This document shows positions 1 through 8,086 of a DNA stretch of 44,089 bases, piece after piece. Under the pieces are notes generated by a model. It did not search any database. It saw only the letters and a list, made by a program, of their open reading frames with translations, and was not told the DNA's origin. The translations under genes and the position numbers were made by a program. The stretch covers positions 1 to 44,089 of the forward strand of contig CAJKXC010000018.1 of assembly GCA_905203765.1 (NCBI GenBank). The letters are read 5' to 3'. Source of the stretch: an uncultured Bacteroides sp. GTDB lineage: Bacteria > Bacteroidota > Bacteroidia > Bacteroidales > Bacteroidaceae. Within the stretch, counting starts at the first letter, position 1. Each line of letters opens with the position of its first letter.

Positions 1-55
1 GCCTCACGGCACCAGATCCTAAGTCTGGCGCGGCTGCCAATTACGCCACACCCGC
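1..55 (-). tRNA. tRNA-Leu (anticodon UAG), 5' part, cut by window edge
   Basis: Read on the minus strand from 55, the sequence opens with a GCGGGTG acceptor strand, then TG and a D-arm. An anticodon stem CCAGA/TCTGG follows, with loop CTTAGGA, giving anticodon TAG (bases 21-19) that reads CUA leucine codons. The variable arm, T-arm and 3' acceptor lie before base 1 and are not visible. A consensus Bacteroidota promoter sits just upstream (79-109). Confidence 0.9.
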
Positions 56-78
56 GGGGTAATTCCGTTTAGCGGGGG

Positions 79-109
79 CAAAGATAGAAAGATTTTTCGT
101 TTTGGCAAA
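79..109 (-). promoter_or_regulatory. Bacteroidota sigma-ABfr-type promoter for the tRNA-Leu gene
   Basis: On the minus strand TTTG (109-106), 19 nt, then TATCTTTG (86-79) matches the Bacteroides -33/-7 consensus TTTG-N19-21-TAnnTTTG exactly. Predicted transcription start is near 72, about 17 nt before the tRNA 5' end. It is the best promoter match found in the window. Confidence 0.8.
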
Positions 110-131
110 TTGTTTCACGGATAAAGTCTCT

Positions 132-1142
132 TTACGGATTTACTTTCAACAGTTTCCGGGCTTCCTCTATGATGGTGTCTATGCCGTTGTCTTCGTCTTC
201 CTTGCTCATGTCCACTTTCTTGTCAGGGTCGATGCCGAACTCGATGTGTTGCTTTTCCGCATTGAGGTGCGGGCTGGCGGAGAAACGTACGCCCCATCCG
301 TTGGGCAGTTCGGAAGAGAAGGGAAGGCCGGAGCCGCCACCGGTTTTGTCACCGACCAGGATGACGTTGGGGAAGCAACTCATGGAGTTCACGAAGTCGT
401 TGGTGGCGCTGTAAGAGTGGCGGTTGGTGAGCACTGCCACCGGCTTCTGCCAGCGGATGCTGTTGGAAGGTTCCAGGTAGATGGCGGCAGGGCTGGAAAA
501 GTCGTTGTGCCCTTTGCCCGTCTTGTGCTGGATGTAGCCCGTCAGTACCTTCTCGTTGGTGAAGCGGGCGGCAAAGCGGGTGGCATAGGTCAGGTCGCCG
601 CCGCCGTTGTTGCGCACGTCTATAATCAGTCCGTTGCAGACGGAGAGGTAGGAGAGTATCTCGTCCAGGTTGCCGTTGCCGATACCGCTGGAGAAGTCCG
701 GGTAGGAGACGTAGCCTATGTTATCGTCCAGGATGGTGTACTTGGCGCCGCCGGCGATGCGGTAGTCGCGGCCGAGGTAGTTCCTCTCGATGATGCCTTC
801 GTTGTAGTTGCGCGGATAGTCCAGGTACCAGTCCCAGTAGCGCGCCATGTTGGAAGAGGAGTATAGGTTGACATGCCCGTCCTTCAGTTCGGCAAGCATA
901 TTGCCCAGTATCTCGAACAGCCCGTCGTTGCTCATGCCCGGGGTGATGAGCGGCTGGTATTTATTGTGGATGGCGTCCCAGTCTATCTGCTTGTAGTCCA
1001 GGAAGCAGTATTGCTCGTCGATAATCTTCCACAAAGCCTCGAAGTTCCCTTGCGGGGAATTGTTGAAATCGTCTTCGCGGATGCAGCTGCCGAACAGAGG
1101 GAGCAGGGCGAGTAGCAGGCAGTATATAGTTTTTGTTCTCAT
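132..1142 (-). CDS. S41 family peptidase, lipoprotein
   Basis: 336 aa. The signal peptide ends in a lipobox LFGSC (Cys20) followed by acidic residues (IREDD), which suggests an outer-membrane and probably surface-exposed lipoprotein. The rest matches C-terminal-processing/tail-specific (S41) proteases: a helical N-terminal part (about 30-100), then the protease core with strand IGYVSYPDF, LIIDVRNNGGGD (about 172-183), catalytic Ser in NRHSYSATND (Ser245) and Lys in GDKTGGGSG (Lys266). No clear PDZ domain is seen, as in many short Bacteroides S41 lipoproteins. It starts 5 nt after the stop of the DUF3316-like gene, so the two are co-transcribed. The substrate is unknown. Confidence 0.88.
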   Translation of the reverse strand: MRTKTIYCLLLALLPLFGSCIREDDFNNSPQGNFEALWKIIDEQYCFLDYKQIDWDAIHNKYQPLITPGMSNDGLFEILGNMLAELKDGHVNLYSSSNMARYWDWYLDYPRNYNEGIIERNYLGRDYRIAGGAKYTILDDNIGYVSYPDFSSGIGNGNLDEILSYLSVCNGLIIDVRNNGGGDLTYATRFAARFTNEKVLTGYIQHKTGKGHNDFSSPAAIYLEPSNSIRWQKPVAVLTNRHSYSATNDFVNSMSCFPNVILVGDKTGGGSGLPFSSELPNGWGVRFSASPHLNAEKQHIEFGIDPDKKVDMSKEDEDNGIDTIIEEARKLLKVNP

Positions 1143-1147
1143 ATCTT

Positions 1148-1990
1148 TTATTTCTGTTTCCTGTTAGGGAATAAATATAATTCTTTGACGAATCCTACCA
1201 TGAACACGTGCGAGTAGGTGTGCATCTTTATCTCGTTCACCTTCGCCTGCTGTGCGTCCCAGATGTAGGCGAAGCGCATCCGGGCGCGTCCTACGGGGAA
1301 GTCTGCCGTCAGCATCTGCCTCAGGGAAGGCTGGTTGTGCAGGGAAGTGAATTTGATGACTCCGTCCCAGTGTCCCAGCGTGAATATCTCGTAGTACGAC
1401 TGTCCGTAGTTGGGGGAGAACATGACGCCCATCAGCGGCAGGTTCAGCTGATAGCGCAGCGTGACGGGGCGGTTCTTGATGTGCAGGTTCCAGATGGCCA
1501 TGCCCGAAGCTGCGAGGTTGATGTAGGCGCGTGCCTGGGCGGGATTGTTGCCGTTGCGCAGGTTGTAGACGAAACCGCCGTTGAGGTCTGCCACTCCACC
1601 GGCAAGCAGCTTGAAGTTGGGCGTGATGGGGAAGTTGTAGTGCAGCCCGTAGTTCCAGTTAGCCAGTCCGGAGAAGGTATTGTTGTTATCCACCCGGTTG
1701 TGGGTATAGCCCAGGTCGGCTTGGAAGAAGGTCTGCTGGGAGACGTTGCCGTCCATCCACTTCGTCATGCGCATGCTTTCGCGGGAGATGCGGAAGTCGA
1801 TGCCTTTGTATTCTTGCGGCGACAGGTAGGTGTCGAACACATTGGTGAAGCCGACGCCGTACAGGGTGGCTCGGGTAATGATGCGGTTGGGCTCCAGTGT
1901 GGGGAGAGAGGTGGGGAGCGTATCTTGCGCCTTTAGTCCGCCAGCCGCCAGGAGCAGCCCGCATAAGATGGTTATTTTATATCGATTCAT
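1148..1990 (-). CDS. DUF3316-like secreted protein
   Basis: 280 aa from the Met at 1990. An in-frame Met at 2014 would add eight residues (MTNDWRQT) ahead of a normal signal peptide, so the inner start is preferred. The signal peptide ends near GGLKA/Q. The mature part is rich in aromatic residues and alternating beta-strand patterns (YLSPQEYKGIDF, NWNYGLHYNF, FAYIWDAQ) and resembles the Bacteroides family DUF3316. It may form a small outer-membrane beta-barrel, but the function is unknown. It is first in a two-gene unit with the S41 protease, and its upstream region holds a 22-nt-period repeat array (2027-2114). Confidence 0.75.
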   Translation of the reverse strand: MNRYKITILCGLLLAAGGLKAQDTLPTSLPTLEPNRIITRATLYGVGFTNVFDTYLSPQEYKGIDFRISRESMRMTKWMDGNVSQQTFFQADLGYTHNRVDNNNTFSGLANWNYGLHYNFPITPNFKLLAGGVADLNGGFVYNLRNGNNPAQARAYINLAASGMAIWNLHIKNRPVTLRYQLNLPLMGVMFSPNYGQSYYEIFTLGHWDGVIKFTSLHNQPSLRQMLTADFPVGRARMRFAYIWDAQQAKVNEIKMHTYSHVFMVGFVKELYLFPNRKQK

Positions 1991-2026
1991 AGTCTGTCGC
2001 CAGTCATTAGTCACTTACTCTTAATT

Positions 2027-2114
2027 CAAAACATTTATTCTTTGAGTGCAAAGCATTGCTTCTTTTACTCCGAAACATTGCTTCTTTTGATGCAAATCAT
2101 TTACTGTTCGGTTC
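2027..2114. repeat. 22-nt-period imperfect tandem repeats upstream of the DUF3316-S41 unit
   Basis: Four consecutive 22-nt units begin at 2027, 2049, 2071 and 2093 without slippage. Units 2 and 3 share cattgcttctttt, and all carry a (c)aaa-N-catt core. A 22-nt phase equals two helical turns. The array lies between the parC stop and the DUF3316 start, so it may be a regulator-binding array for that unit. The fourth unit overlaps the region just before the parC stop codon and is the most degenerate. Confidence 0.7.
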
Positions 2115-2125
2115 AGGCCGCAGGT

Positions 2126-4807
2126 TTAGAACAGTTTCATCTGCCCCGTTATCTCGTCAATGATGTCCCCGTCGCTTTTCCCTTGGTCAGGGTCCAGTAT
2201 TTCCGGTTCGTTGTCCTCTTCCTGTCCGTCCGGCTCCTGTACGGGTTGGGGCTGGCGGGTAGGTTCCAGTTCGTTGACGGTTTCGATGGTGAACGTTGTC
2301 AGACGCTTGCCTCTTGCCTTGAAGCCTTTCACGCCGATGAACTCGTCCGCTTCCACAATCATCGGTTCGCGGAAGCTGTCATGGCCGCCGAATACCACTT
2401 CCAGTCGCGGATAGCATTCGTCCGTCAGCAGTACGAGGCTGCTGTTCTTGTTCTCGCCCATGTAGTTCTGCTTGCGCGGGCTGCCCTCGAAGCAGAAACG
2501 CTTGATGTAGGGCAGGTTCTGCTGGTCGGCATCGTAGAGCACGGCGGTCCAGACCTTGTTCGGGTCGTATTTCTCCAGTACGCGGATATTGCCGTCGTAG
2601 TGGTTGTTAAGGTCGAAGTTGGTGGTGTAGAAGTCTCCGTTGTTCTGTACCACGAGGATGGAGTCGTCGCTCTGGAACTCGCCGAGGTACTCTCCGCGTC
2701 CGTCGTAGTTGAGGCGCAGCACGTCGTTGTCGAACCATACCTTGCGGCCGCCCAGCGTGGAGCCACCGCGCTGTTTCAGCGCTATCTTGTGCACGGGGAG
2801 CTTGGTCAGGATGTTTCCCATCGCCTGCCGTCCCTTGATGTTGATGGTGCTGAAGTCTTCTTCGAAGATGATGCGGCGTACGCGGGGATTGGGTTTCAGC
2901 GTTACTTTTATCACTTCCGCTTCGCCGTTGGGGTTGGCACTGAAGTAGGTAACCCGCGATTCGGGCGTGCCCTGCGTCACGTCGTATTCGCGGTCGCGCA
3001 CGATGGAAGTCACGGCAAAGCGCTTGATGTAGCTCGTTCCTTCCTTGCCGTCGCGATACACCACGTTGTAGATGGTGCGCTTGTCGTTCTTCTTGAAGAC
3101 GTTGGCATAGAGTATGTTCTTGCCCACGAACTTTTTGTCCGCTACCGGCGTGATGATGTACCTTCCGTCGCGGAAGAAGATGATGACATCGTCTATGGGC
3201 GAGCAGTTGGCTATGAATTCGTCTTTCTTCAGGCTGGTGCCGATGAAGCCTTCTTCGCGGTTGATGTAGAGCTTTTCGTTCGCCTCGATTACTTTGGTGG
3301 CTTCGATGGTGTCGAAGTTGCGCAGTTCGGTGCGCCGCGGGAAGTTCTTGCCGTATTTCTCTTTCAGCATACGGAACCAGTCCACGGTATATTCCACGAT
3401 GTTTGCCAGGTGGCGGTCTATCTCTTCGATGTCCGCTTTCATGCGGGCTATCAGTTCTTCGGCCTTGTCGGAGTTGAACTTGAGGATGCGTGCCATCTTT
3501 ATCTCCATCAGTTTGAGGATGTCGTCTTTGGTCACCTCGCGGATGAAGGTGGCATAGTATGGGGTCAGCCGCGTGTCGATGTGTTCGCAGGCGGCATCCA
3601 TATTCTTGGCTTGCTCAAATTCCTTGTCCTTGTAGATGCGTTCTTCGATGAAGATTTTCTCCAGGGATGCGAAGTGCAGGCTTTCCAGGATTTCGCCTTT
3701 GCGTATCTCCAGTTCCAGGCGCAGCAGTGCCAGCGTGTTGTCTACCGACTTGCGCAGCACGTCGCTCACGGTGAGGAAGTGCGGCTTCTGGTCGTCGATG
3801 ACGCAGCAGTTGGGCGAAATGCTTACCTCGCAGTCGGTGAAGGCGTACAGGGCGTCGATGGTCTTGTCCGACGATACGCCCGGGGCGAGGTGCACCAGTA
3901 TCTCGGCGCTGCCCGACGTCAGGTCTTCCACCTTGCGTATCTTGATTTTCCCCTTTTCGCTGGCTTTTACGATGGAGTCGCAGATGCCCGCTACGGTCTT
4001 TCCGTAGGGGATTTCCTTGATGGCAAGCGTCTTGTTGTCTATCTTCTCTATCTTGGAGCGCACGCGCACGGCACCGCCGCGTTCGCCGTCGTTGTACTTG
4101 GATACGTCGATGGAGCCACCCGTCTGGAAGTCGGGGTATAGCTTGAATTCTTCGTTGTGCAGGTATTGGATGGAAGCGTCGCACAACTCGTTGAAGTTAT
4201 GCGGCAGTATCTTGGACGACAGACCTACGGCAATACCCTCTACGCCCTGTGCCAGCAGTAGCGGGAACTTTACCGGCAGTGTCACCGGTTCCCGGTTTCG
4301 TCCGTCGTAGGAGAGCTTCCATTCGGTGGTCTTGGGGTTGAATACTACGTCCAGTGCAAACTTCGTCAGACGTGCTTCGATGTATCGGGCAGCGGCGGCA
4401 TCGTCTCCTGTCAGTATGTTTCCCCAGTTTCCCTGACAGTCGATGAGCATGTCCTTTTGTCCCAGTTGTACCAGGGCATCTTTGATGGAAGCATCGCCGT
4501 GCGGGTGGAACTTCATGGCCTCGCCCACAATGTTTGCCACCTTGTTGTAGCGTCCGTCTTCCATGCGGCGCATGGTGTGCAGGATGCGGCGCTGCACGGG
4601 CTTCAGTCCGTCCATGATATGGGGTACGGCACGCTCCAGTATCACGTATGAGGCGTAATCCAGAAACCAGTTCTGGTACATACCGCTCAACTGGTGTTTC
4701 ACGTTGGCATCTTTCGTGTCCGCGGGCTTATATTCCGAATGTTCTTCGCTCCCGGCCGGGAGCTCCTTATCCAAATCGTCTTTCGGTGCTTCAAAATCTT
4801 CGCTCAT
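2126..4807 (-). CDS. parC: DNA topoisomerase IV subunit A (ParC)
   Basis: 893 aa type IIA topoisomerase breakage-reunion subunit, which with ParE decatenates daughter chromosomes. An acidic N-terminal tail (about 1-35) precedes the winged-helix/tower domains. DGLKPVQRR is at about 66-74, HPHGDASIKD at 101-110, and catalytic Tyr142 lies in AAARYIEAR. The C-terminal part (about 500-830) has beta-pinwheel blades but no intact GyrA box (QRRGGKG); instead it reads QRGGSTLGG, favouring ParC over GyrA. An acidic, proline-rich tail ends in GQMKLF. The residue equivalent to E. coli GyrA Ser83 is Ala106, while the Asp87 position is conserved (Asp110). It has its own -7 element, so it need not depend on the PUL1 transcript. 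Confidence 0.95.
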   Translation of the reverse strand: MSEDFEAPKDDLDKELPAGSEEHSEYKPADTKDANVKHQLSGMYQNWFLDYASYVILERAVPHIMDGLKPVQRRILHTMRRMEDGRYNKVANIVGEAMKFHPHGDASIKDALVQLGQKDMLIDCQGNWGNILTGDDAAAARYIEARLTKFALDVVFNPKTTEWKLSYDGRNREPVTLPVKFPLLLAQGVEGIAVGLSSKILPHNFNELCDASIQYLHNEEFKLYPDFQTGGSIDVSKYNDGERGGAVRVRSKIEKIDNKTLAIKEIPYGKTVAGICDSIVKASEKGKIKIRKVEDLTSGSAEILVHLAPGVSSDKTIDALYAFTDCEVSISPNCCVIDDQKPHFLTVSDVLRKSVDNTLALLRLELEIRKGEILESLHFASLEKIFIEERIYKDKEFEQAKNMDAACEHIDTRLTPYYATFIREVTKDDILKLMEIKMARILKFNSDKAEELIARMKADIEEIDRHLANIVEYTVDWFRMLKEKYGKNFPRRTELRNFDTIEATKVIEANEKLYINREEGFIGTSLKKDEFIANCSPIDDVIIFFRDGRYIITPVADKKFVGKNILYANVFKKNDKRTIYNVVYRDGKEGTSYIKRFAVTSIVRDREYDVTQGTPESRVTYFSANPNGEAEVIKVTLKPNPRVRRIIFEEDFSTINIKGRQAMGNILTKLPVHKIALKQRGGSTLGGRKVWFDNDVLRLNYDGRGEYLGEFQSDDSILVVQNNGDFYTTNFDLNNHYDGNIRVLEKYDPNKVWTAVLYDADQQNLPYIKRFCFEGSPRKQNYMGENKNSSLVLLTDECYPRLEVVFGGHDSFREPMIVEADEFIGVKGFKARGKRLTTFTIETVNELEPTRQPQPVQEPDGQEEDNEPEILDPDQGKSDGDIIDEITGQMKLF

Positions 4808-4859
4808 ATTTATTCGGGAATTGTCTATTCTATGATATTACTGATTTGTCAGTTGCACG

Positions 4860-4867
4860 CAAAAATA
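4860..4867 (-). promoter_or_regulatory. -7 element upstream of parC
   Basis: TATTTTTG on the minus strand fits the Bacteroidota -7 consensus TAnnTTTG, about 53 nt before the parC start. No good TTTG -33 box is seen at the normal spacing. Confidence 0.45.
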
Positions 4868-4909
4868 CGAATTTTGTTCGATAAATGAGAAATTATGCAG
4901 AACTATTCT

Positions 4910-6445
4910 TTAAAACCTCTCGAACATCCACTCGTCGACTTTCAGTTCTTTGCCCTTAAATACGAAATAAAGGTTGTGAATACCGTCTTTGTCCGTGTCA
5001 ATCTTTGTAGAAACGGTCTGCAAGGTGTCTGTGCCGAACGAGATGGAAGCCAGTACTTCACCATCGGGTTGGTCGAGGCGCACTTCCAGCGTGCCGTGTC
5101 CCGTTGCCGTGGCACGAAATAGGTCGGGAGTTCCTGAGAAGAATACCCCCCGTACGGCTATGACCGACTTTTCGTGCCCACTGCCCACCGCAAGCATATT
5201 GCCGGGCGTGGCTGTAGGCTCAAAGCGTATGCCTTGTGTGGCTGCTGTAGTTTCGGCCTGCTGGTGAATGAACGGGTTCACCGGCTTTATCTGGTCCACT
5301 CCCTTCAGAGTGGCCTGCCCCATCTCCAGTTTCACGTTCTTCTCGTCCACTTGCAACTTGTTTACGCAAAGGCTGCGGAAACCGCCATTGGTACCTTTGT
5401 ACTCCTGCAGGCACATATTGTGATAGAACAGGTAATAGTCGCCCTTGTATTTTTGCAGGTGGGTATGGTTGTTGCTGAAGCCCATACCATAGTCTCCGGG
5501 ATTCTTGAAGTAGTTGTCCACATACTTCCAGCTGTCGGTGTCGAGCGGCGTGTGTGAAGTCATATACGACATACAGCAGGTGCTGGGCTCGTCCACCCCT
5601 TTGTGGGGCCACTCGGTGCGCTTGTTCCAATCGGTGTTGTAGGTATAAATCCACGTGCCGTTCCAGTAGTTCAGTTCGTTGGCTTCGAAATGATAGGGGG
5701 CCTTTATCTCCACCACCTCGCTGTCCAGGCTGATCAAGTCTTTGCCCAAGCGGACAATGCGGGCATCTCCGGGCATATAGTCGGTACCGGTTTCTCCCTT
5801 TCCGCCACCGCCGAATGACAGCCAGCCTGTTCCCTCGTCGTCTATCACGGCACCCGGGTCGAAAGGTGCCCGGCAGTTTCCCAAGCCTTGTGTGAACTGG
5901 CTTATCAACATACGCCCCAGCGGATCGGTCCACGGTCCTACGGGAGAAGTAGAGGTCAGTACGCCCACACCCGCACCGCTGTTGGAGTAATAGAGGTAAA
6001 AGTGGGTCTTGCCGTCCGCTTCTACTTGCGACACAATGGATGGTGCCCACGAGGCTATTCCCCACGGCGAAAGAGCCTTCACGTCAATCAGTCCGTGATA
6101 AGTCCAGTTCACCATGTCATCGGTGGACAACATGACCAGCGAATGGATGTATTGGTATGTATTCTTGCCGTTTTTTCCTACACTGTCCAGTTGTTGGGTG
6201 TCGTTGGTACCATACACATAGAGCCTTCCGTTGTATTCCACTGACGTGGGGTCAGCCACAAAGATGAAATCCGACAGCGGATTGGCGTTGTTTGTAGTGA
6301 GCTTCGGTGAAATGTCCGAAGGTTGCAGGACTATATGGTCGGAAAATACGGCCGGTAACCGGATTTCTGCTTGTAACTCCGGCATGCCCAGTAACATTAA
6401 AAAAAGGAAAAGGGAAGAAATGTAATTATACTTTTTCATATTCAT
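4910..6445 (-). CDS. Glycoside hydrolase family 43-type protein (arabinofuranosidase/xylosidase)
   Basis: 511 aa, secreted (signal peptide about 1-26, ending ELQA). The five-bladed GH43 propeller spans about 45-385. The likely base is Asp65 in VADPTSV, SWAPSIV is at 132-138, the likely pKa-modulating Asp196 lies in APFDPGAV, and the likely acid Glu254 lies in HFEANELNYWNG. A C-terminal beta-sandwich (about 390-511) resembles a CBM6-type module. Residues 27-41 (EIRLPAVFSDHIVLQ) do not belong to GH43: they look like the start of sialate O-acetylesterases, as if a fragment of such a gene had been fused upstream. It is the last gene of PUL1, 15 nt after the fucosidase, where removal of arabinose or xylose side groups would fit. 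Exact specificity cannot be read from the sequence. Confidence 0.85.
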   Translation of the reverse strand: MNMKKYNYISSLFLFLMLLGMPELQAEIRLPAVFSDHIVLQPSDISPKLTTNNANPLSDFIFVADPTSVEYNGRLYVYGTNDTQQLDSVGKNGKNTYQYIHSLVMLSTDDMVNWTYHGLIDVKALSPWGIASWAPSIVSQVEADGKTHFYLYYSNSGAGVGVLTSTSPVGPWTDPLGRMLISQFTQGLGNCRAPFDPGAVIDDEGTGWLSFGGGGKGETGTDYMPGDARIVRLGKDLISLDSEVVEIKAPYHFEANELNYWNGTWIYTYNTDWNKRTEWPHKGVDEPSTCCMSYMTSHTPLDTDSWKYVDNYFKNPGDYGMGFSNNHTHLQKYKGDYYLFYHNMCLQEYKGTNGGFRSLCVNKLQVDEKNVKLEMGQATLKGVDQIKPVNPFIHQQAETTAATQGIRFEPTATPGNMLAVGSGHEKSVIAVRGVFFSGTPDLFRATATGHGTLEVRLDQPDGEVLASISFGTDTLQTVSTKIDTDKDGIHNLYFVFKGKELKVDEWMFERF

Positions 6446-6460
6446 ATGATTTTATTGTTT

Positions 6461-8086
6461 TCAATGGTTTGTAATTTTCAAGGTCAGAGAAATCTCATTC
6501 GGCTTTTTATCTTTGGGGACTTCTACGAGCAATCCTTCAGAGGTCCTTCTGAACTTTACCTTTCCGGCTCCAAGCAGTTCGACTTTCTTTATAGTACTGC
6601 TATAGAGGGAACTGTCCGATGCCAGCGACTTAATCAGTACTTTCCCGTCTTGGGGCCATTGCAGGATGTGGGCGTACAAGTCTTTTCCTTTCTCCACAAA
6701 GCGGATATCGGCAGAAGTATAAGGCGCATTTTTCCCTTCATTGAATCCTGCTCCATCCAGCGGAATTACTGTTTCAGTGGAAGGGCCTTCGCCATAGACG
6801 CGCCAGGGACGTGTGCCGAATATACCTTCCCGGTTCACTTCCATCCAGGCGGCTATACCTTCCAATATTTTCTCTTCTTTGTCATCTATGGTACCGTTGC
6901 CTTTAATGGGTACGCTCAACAGCAGGTTCCCGTTTTTACTTACAATATCAATGAGCATGTGGATAACGGTTTCGGCGGATTTATACCAATTATCTTCATA
7001 AGCCGAACGGTTATAGTGCCAGGTACCAAGACAGCTGCAAGTCTGCCAGGCTTTATCCTGTGGTTTGGATGGAACACCTTTTTCCACATCCCATACGATG
7101 GCCTCTTTGTGCTTCTCTTCTAATTTCTTTCCGAATACTACGGCATTGAGTCTGCCCTTATTGAGCTTCATGTTCTGGTTATAATAATGGGCTACCACTT
7201 TCAGACCGGTATCGTTGATAGGCCAAAAAGGCAATACACTGTCGTCAAAATAAACCAGGTCGGGGTGATACTTGTTTATCATGTCTACCGTACGGTCGAA
7301 GAAGTTGTCATAATAGCTCTGTGGTGGTACGGATGTTCCTTCCGGCCAGTCCCATACGTTCCATGCGTGTCCGCTCAGTGCATGGTTTTGCACATACAGT
7401 TCTTGTGGATCGTAACCTTCCCACCACTTTCCTTTGCCATCTTCCTTGGTCACTACGCGGGCATCGTATGAGATTCCTGCGTATGGTCCTTTTTTGTCGG
7501 CTCCTTGTGCGGTTTCATACCATGTCCATGCGTGCGAGGAGTGAATACTGACGCCAAATGGCAATTTGTTCTTCCGGGCAGCCCTTTCCCATTCGCCCAG
7601 TACGTTCCGCTTGGGACCCATGTTTACCGAATTCCAGGCTTGGTATTTACTGTCCCATAGATCCATATTGTCGTGATGGTTGCCCATCGCAAAGAAGTAT
7701 TGGGCGCCGGTCTTCTTGAAAAGAGCCACCAGCTTTTCCGGTTCCCAGCTTTCGGCTTTCCATTCGTTGATTACGTCTTTGAAGCCGAATTCCGACGGGT
7801 GGCCATAATGTTCCAGATGCCATTTGTAGGCATCTCCGCCTTCTTCATACATGGCACGGCCATACCAGTCACCGGCTTCGGGCTGGCATTGCGGCCCCCA
7901 ATGTGCCCAGATGCCGAACTTGGCATTGCGGAACCATTCGGGGACTTCGTATTGGGACAAGGATTCCCAGGTTGCTTCAAACTTTCCTTGTTCTGCTTTC
8001 TCTTGCTGCGCGTATGTATCGGTTCCCCAAATGATGCAGGCCGATAAGAGAATAATTTTAATTGTGTTCTTTTTCATGATGTTCAT
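6461..8086 (-). CDS. Alpha-L-fucosidase, GH29
   Basis: 541 aa from the ATG at 8086, which overlaps the upstream GH97 stop as ATGA, a classic coupling arrangement. Other Mets at 8110 and 8077 are possible. The signal peptide ends near DTYAQ. The GH29 barrel shows FGIWAHWGP (about 57-65), AMGNHHDNMDLWDS (about 133-146) and the nucleophile motif LVYFDDSVLPFW (Asp281 or 282). SKNGNLLLSVPIKGNG near the barrel end and a C-terminal beta-sandwich are also typical. It removes alpha-linked L-fucose in the periplasm or at the surface. Within PUL1 it would act on fucosylated side chains, as in fucogalactoxyloglucan. Confidence 0.9.
   Translation of the reverse strand: MNIMKKNTIKIILLSACIIWGTDTYAQQEKAEQGKFEATWESLSQYEVPEWFRNAKFGIWAHWGPQCQPEAGDWYGRAMYEEGGDAYKWHLEHYGHPSEFGFKDVINEWKAESWEPEKLVALFKKTGAQYFFAMGNHHDNMDLWDSKYQAWNSVNMGPKRNVLGEWERAARKNKLPFGVSIHSSHAWTWYETAQGADKKGPYAGISYDARVVTKEDGKGKWWEGYDPQELYVQNHALSGHAWNVWDWPEGTSVPPQSYYDNFFDRTVDMINKYHPDLVYFDDSVLPFWPINDTGLKVVAHYYNQNMKLNKGRLNAVVFGKKLEEKHKEAIVWDVEKGVPSKPQDKAWQTCSCLGTWHYNRSAYEDNWYKSAETVIHMLIDIVSKNGNLLLSVPIKGNGTIDDKEEKILEGIAAWMEVNREGIFGTRPWRVYGEGPSTETVIPLDGAGFNEGKNAPYTSADIRFVEKGKDLYAHILQWPQDGKVLIKSLASDSSLYSSTIKKVELLGAGKVKFRRTSEGLLVEVPKDKKPNEISLTLKITNH

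Noticed and set aside
2027..2114. CRISPR array
   Set aside because: Units are directly adjacent 22-mers with no unique spacers and no cas genes nearby.
2042..4141. A 699-codon open frame on the plus strand
   Set aside because: It is antisense to parC, has no family resemblance, and arises from the codon bias of the true gene.
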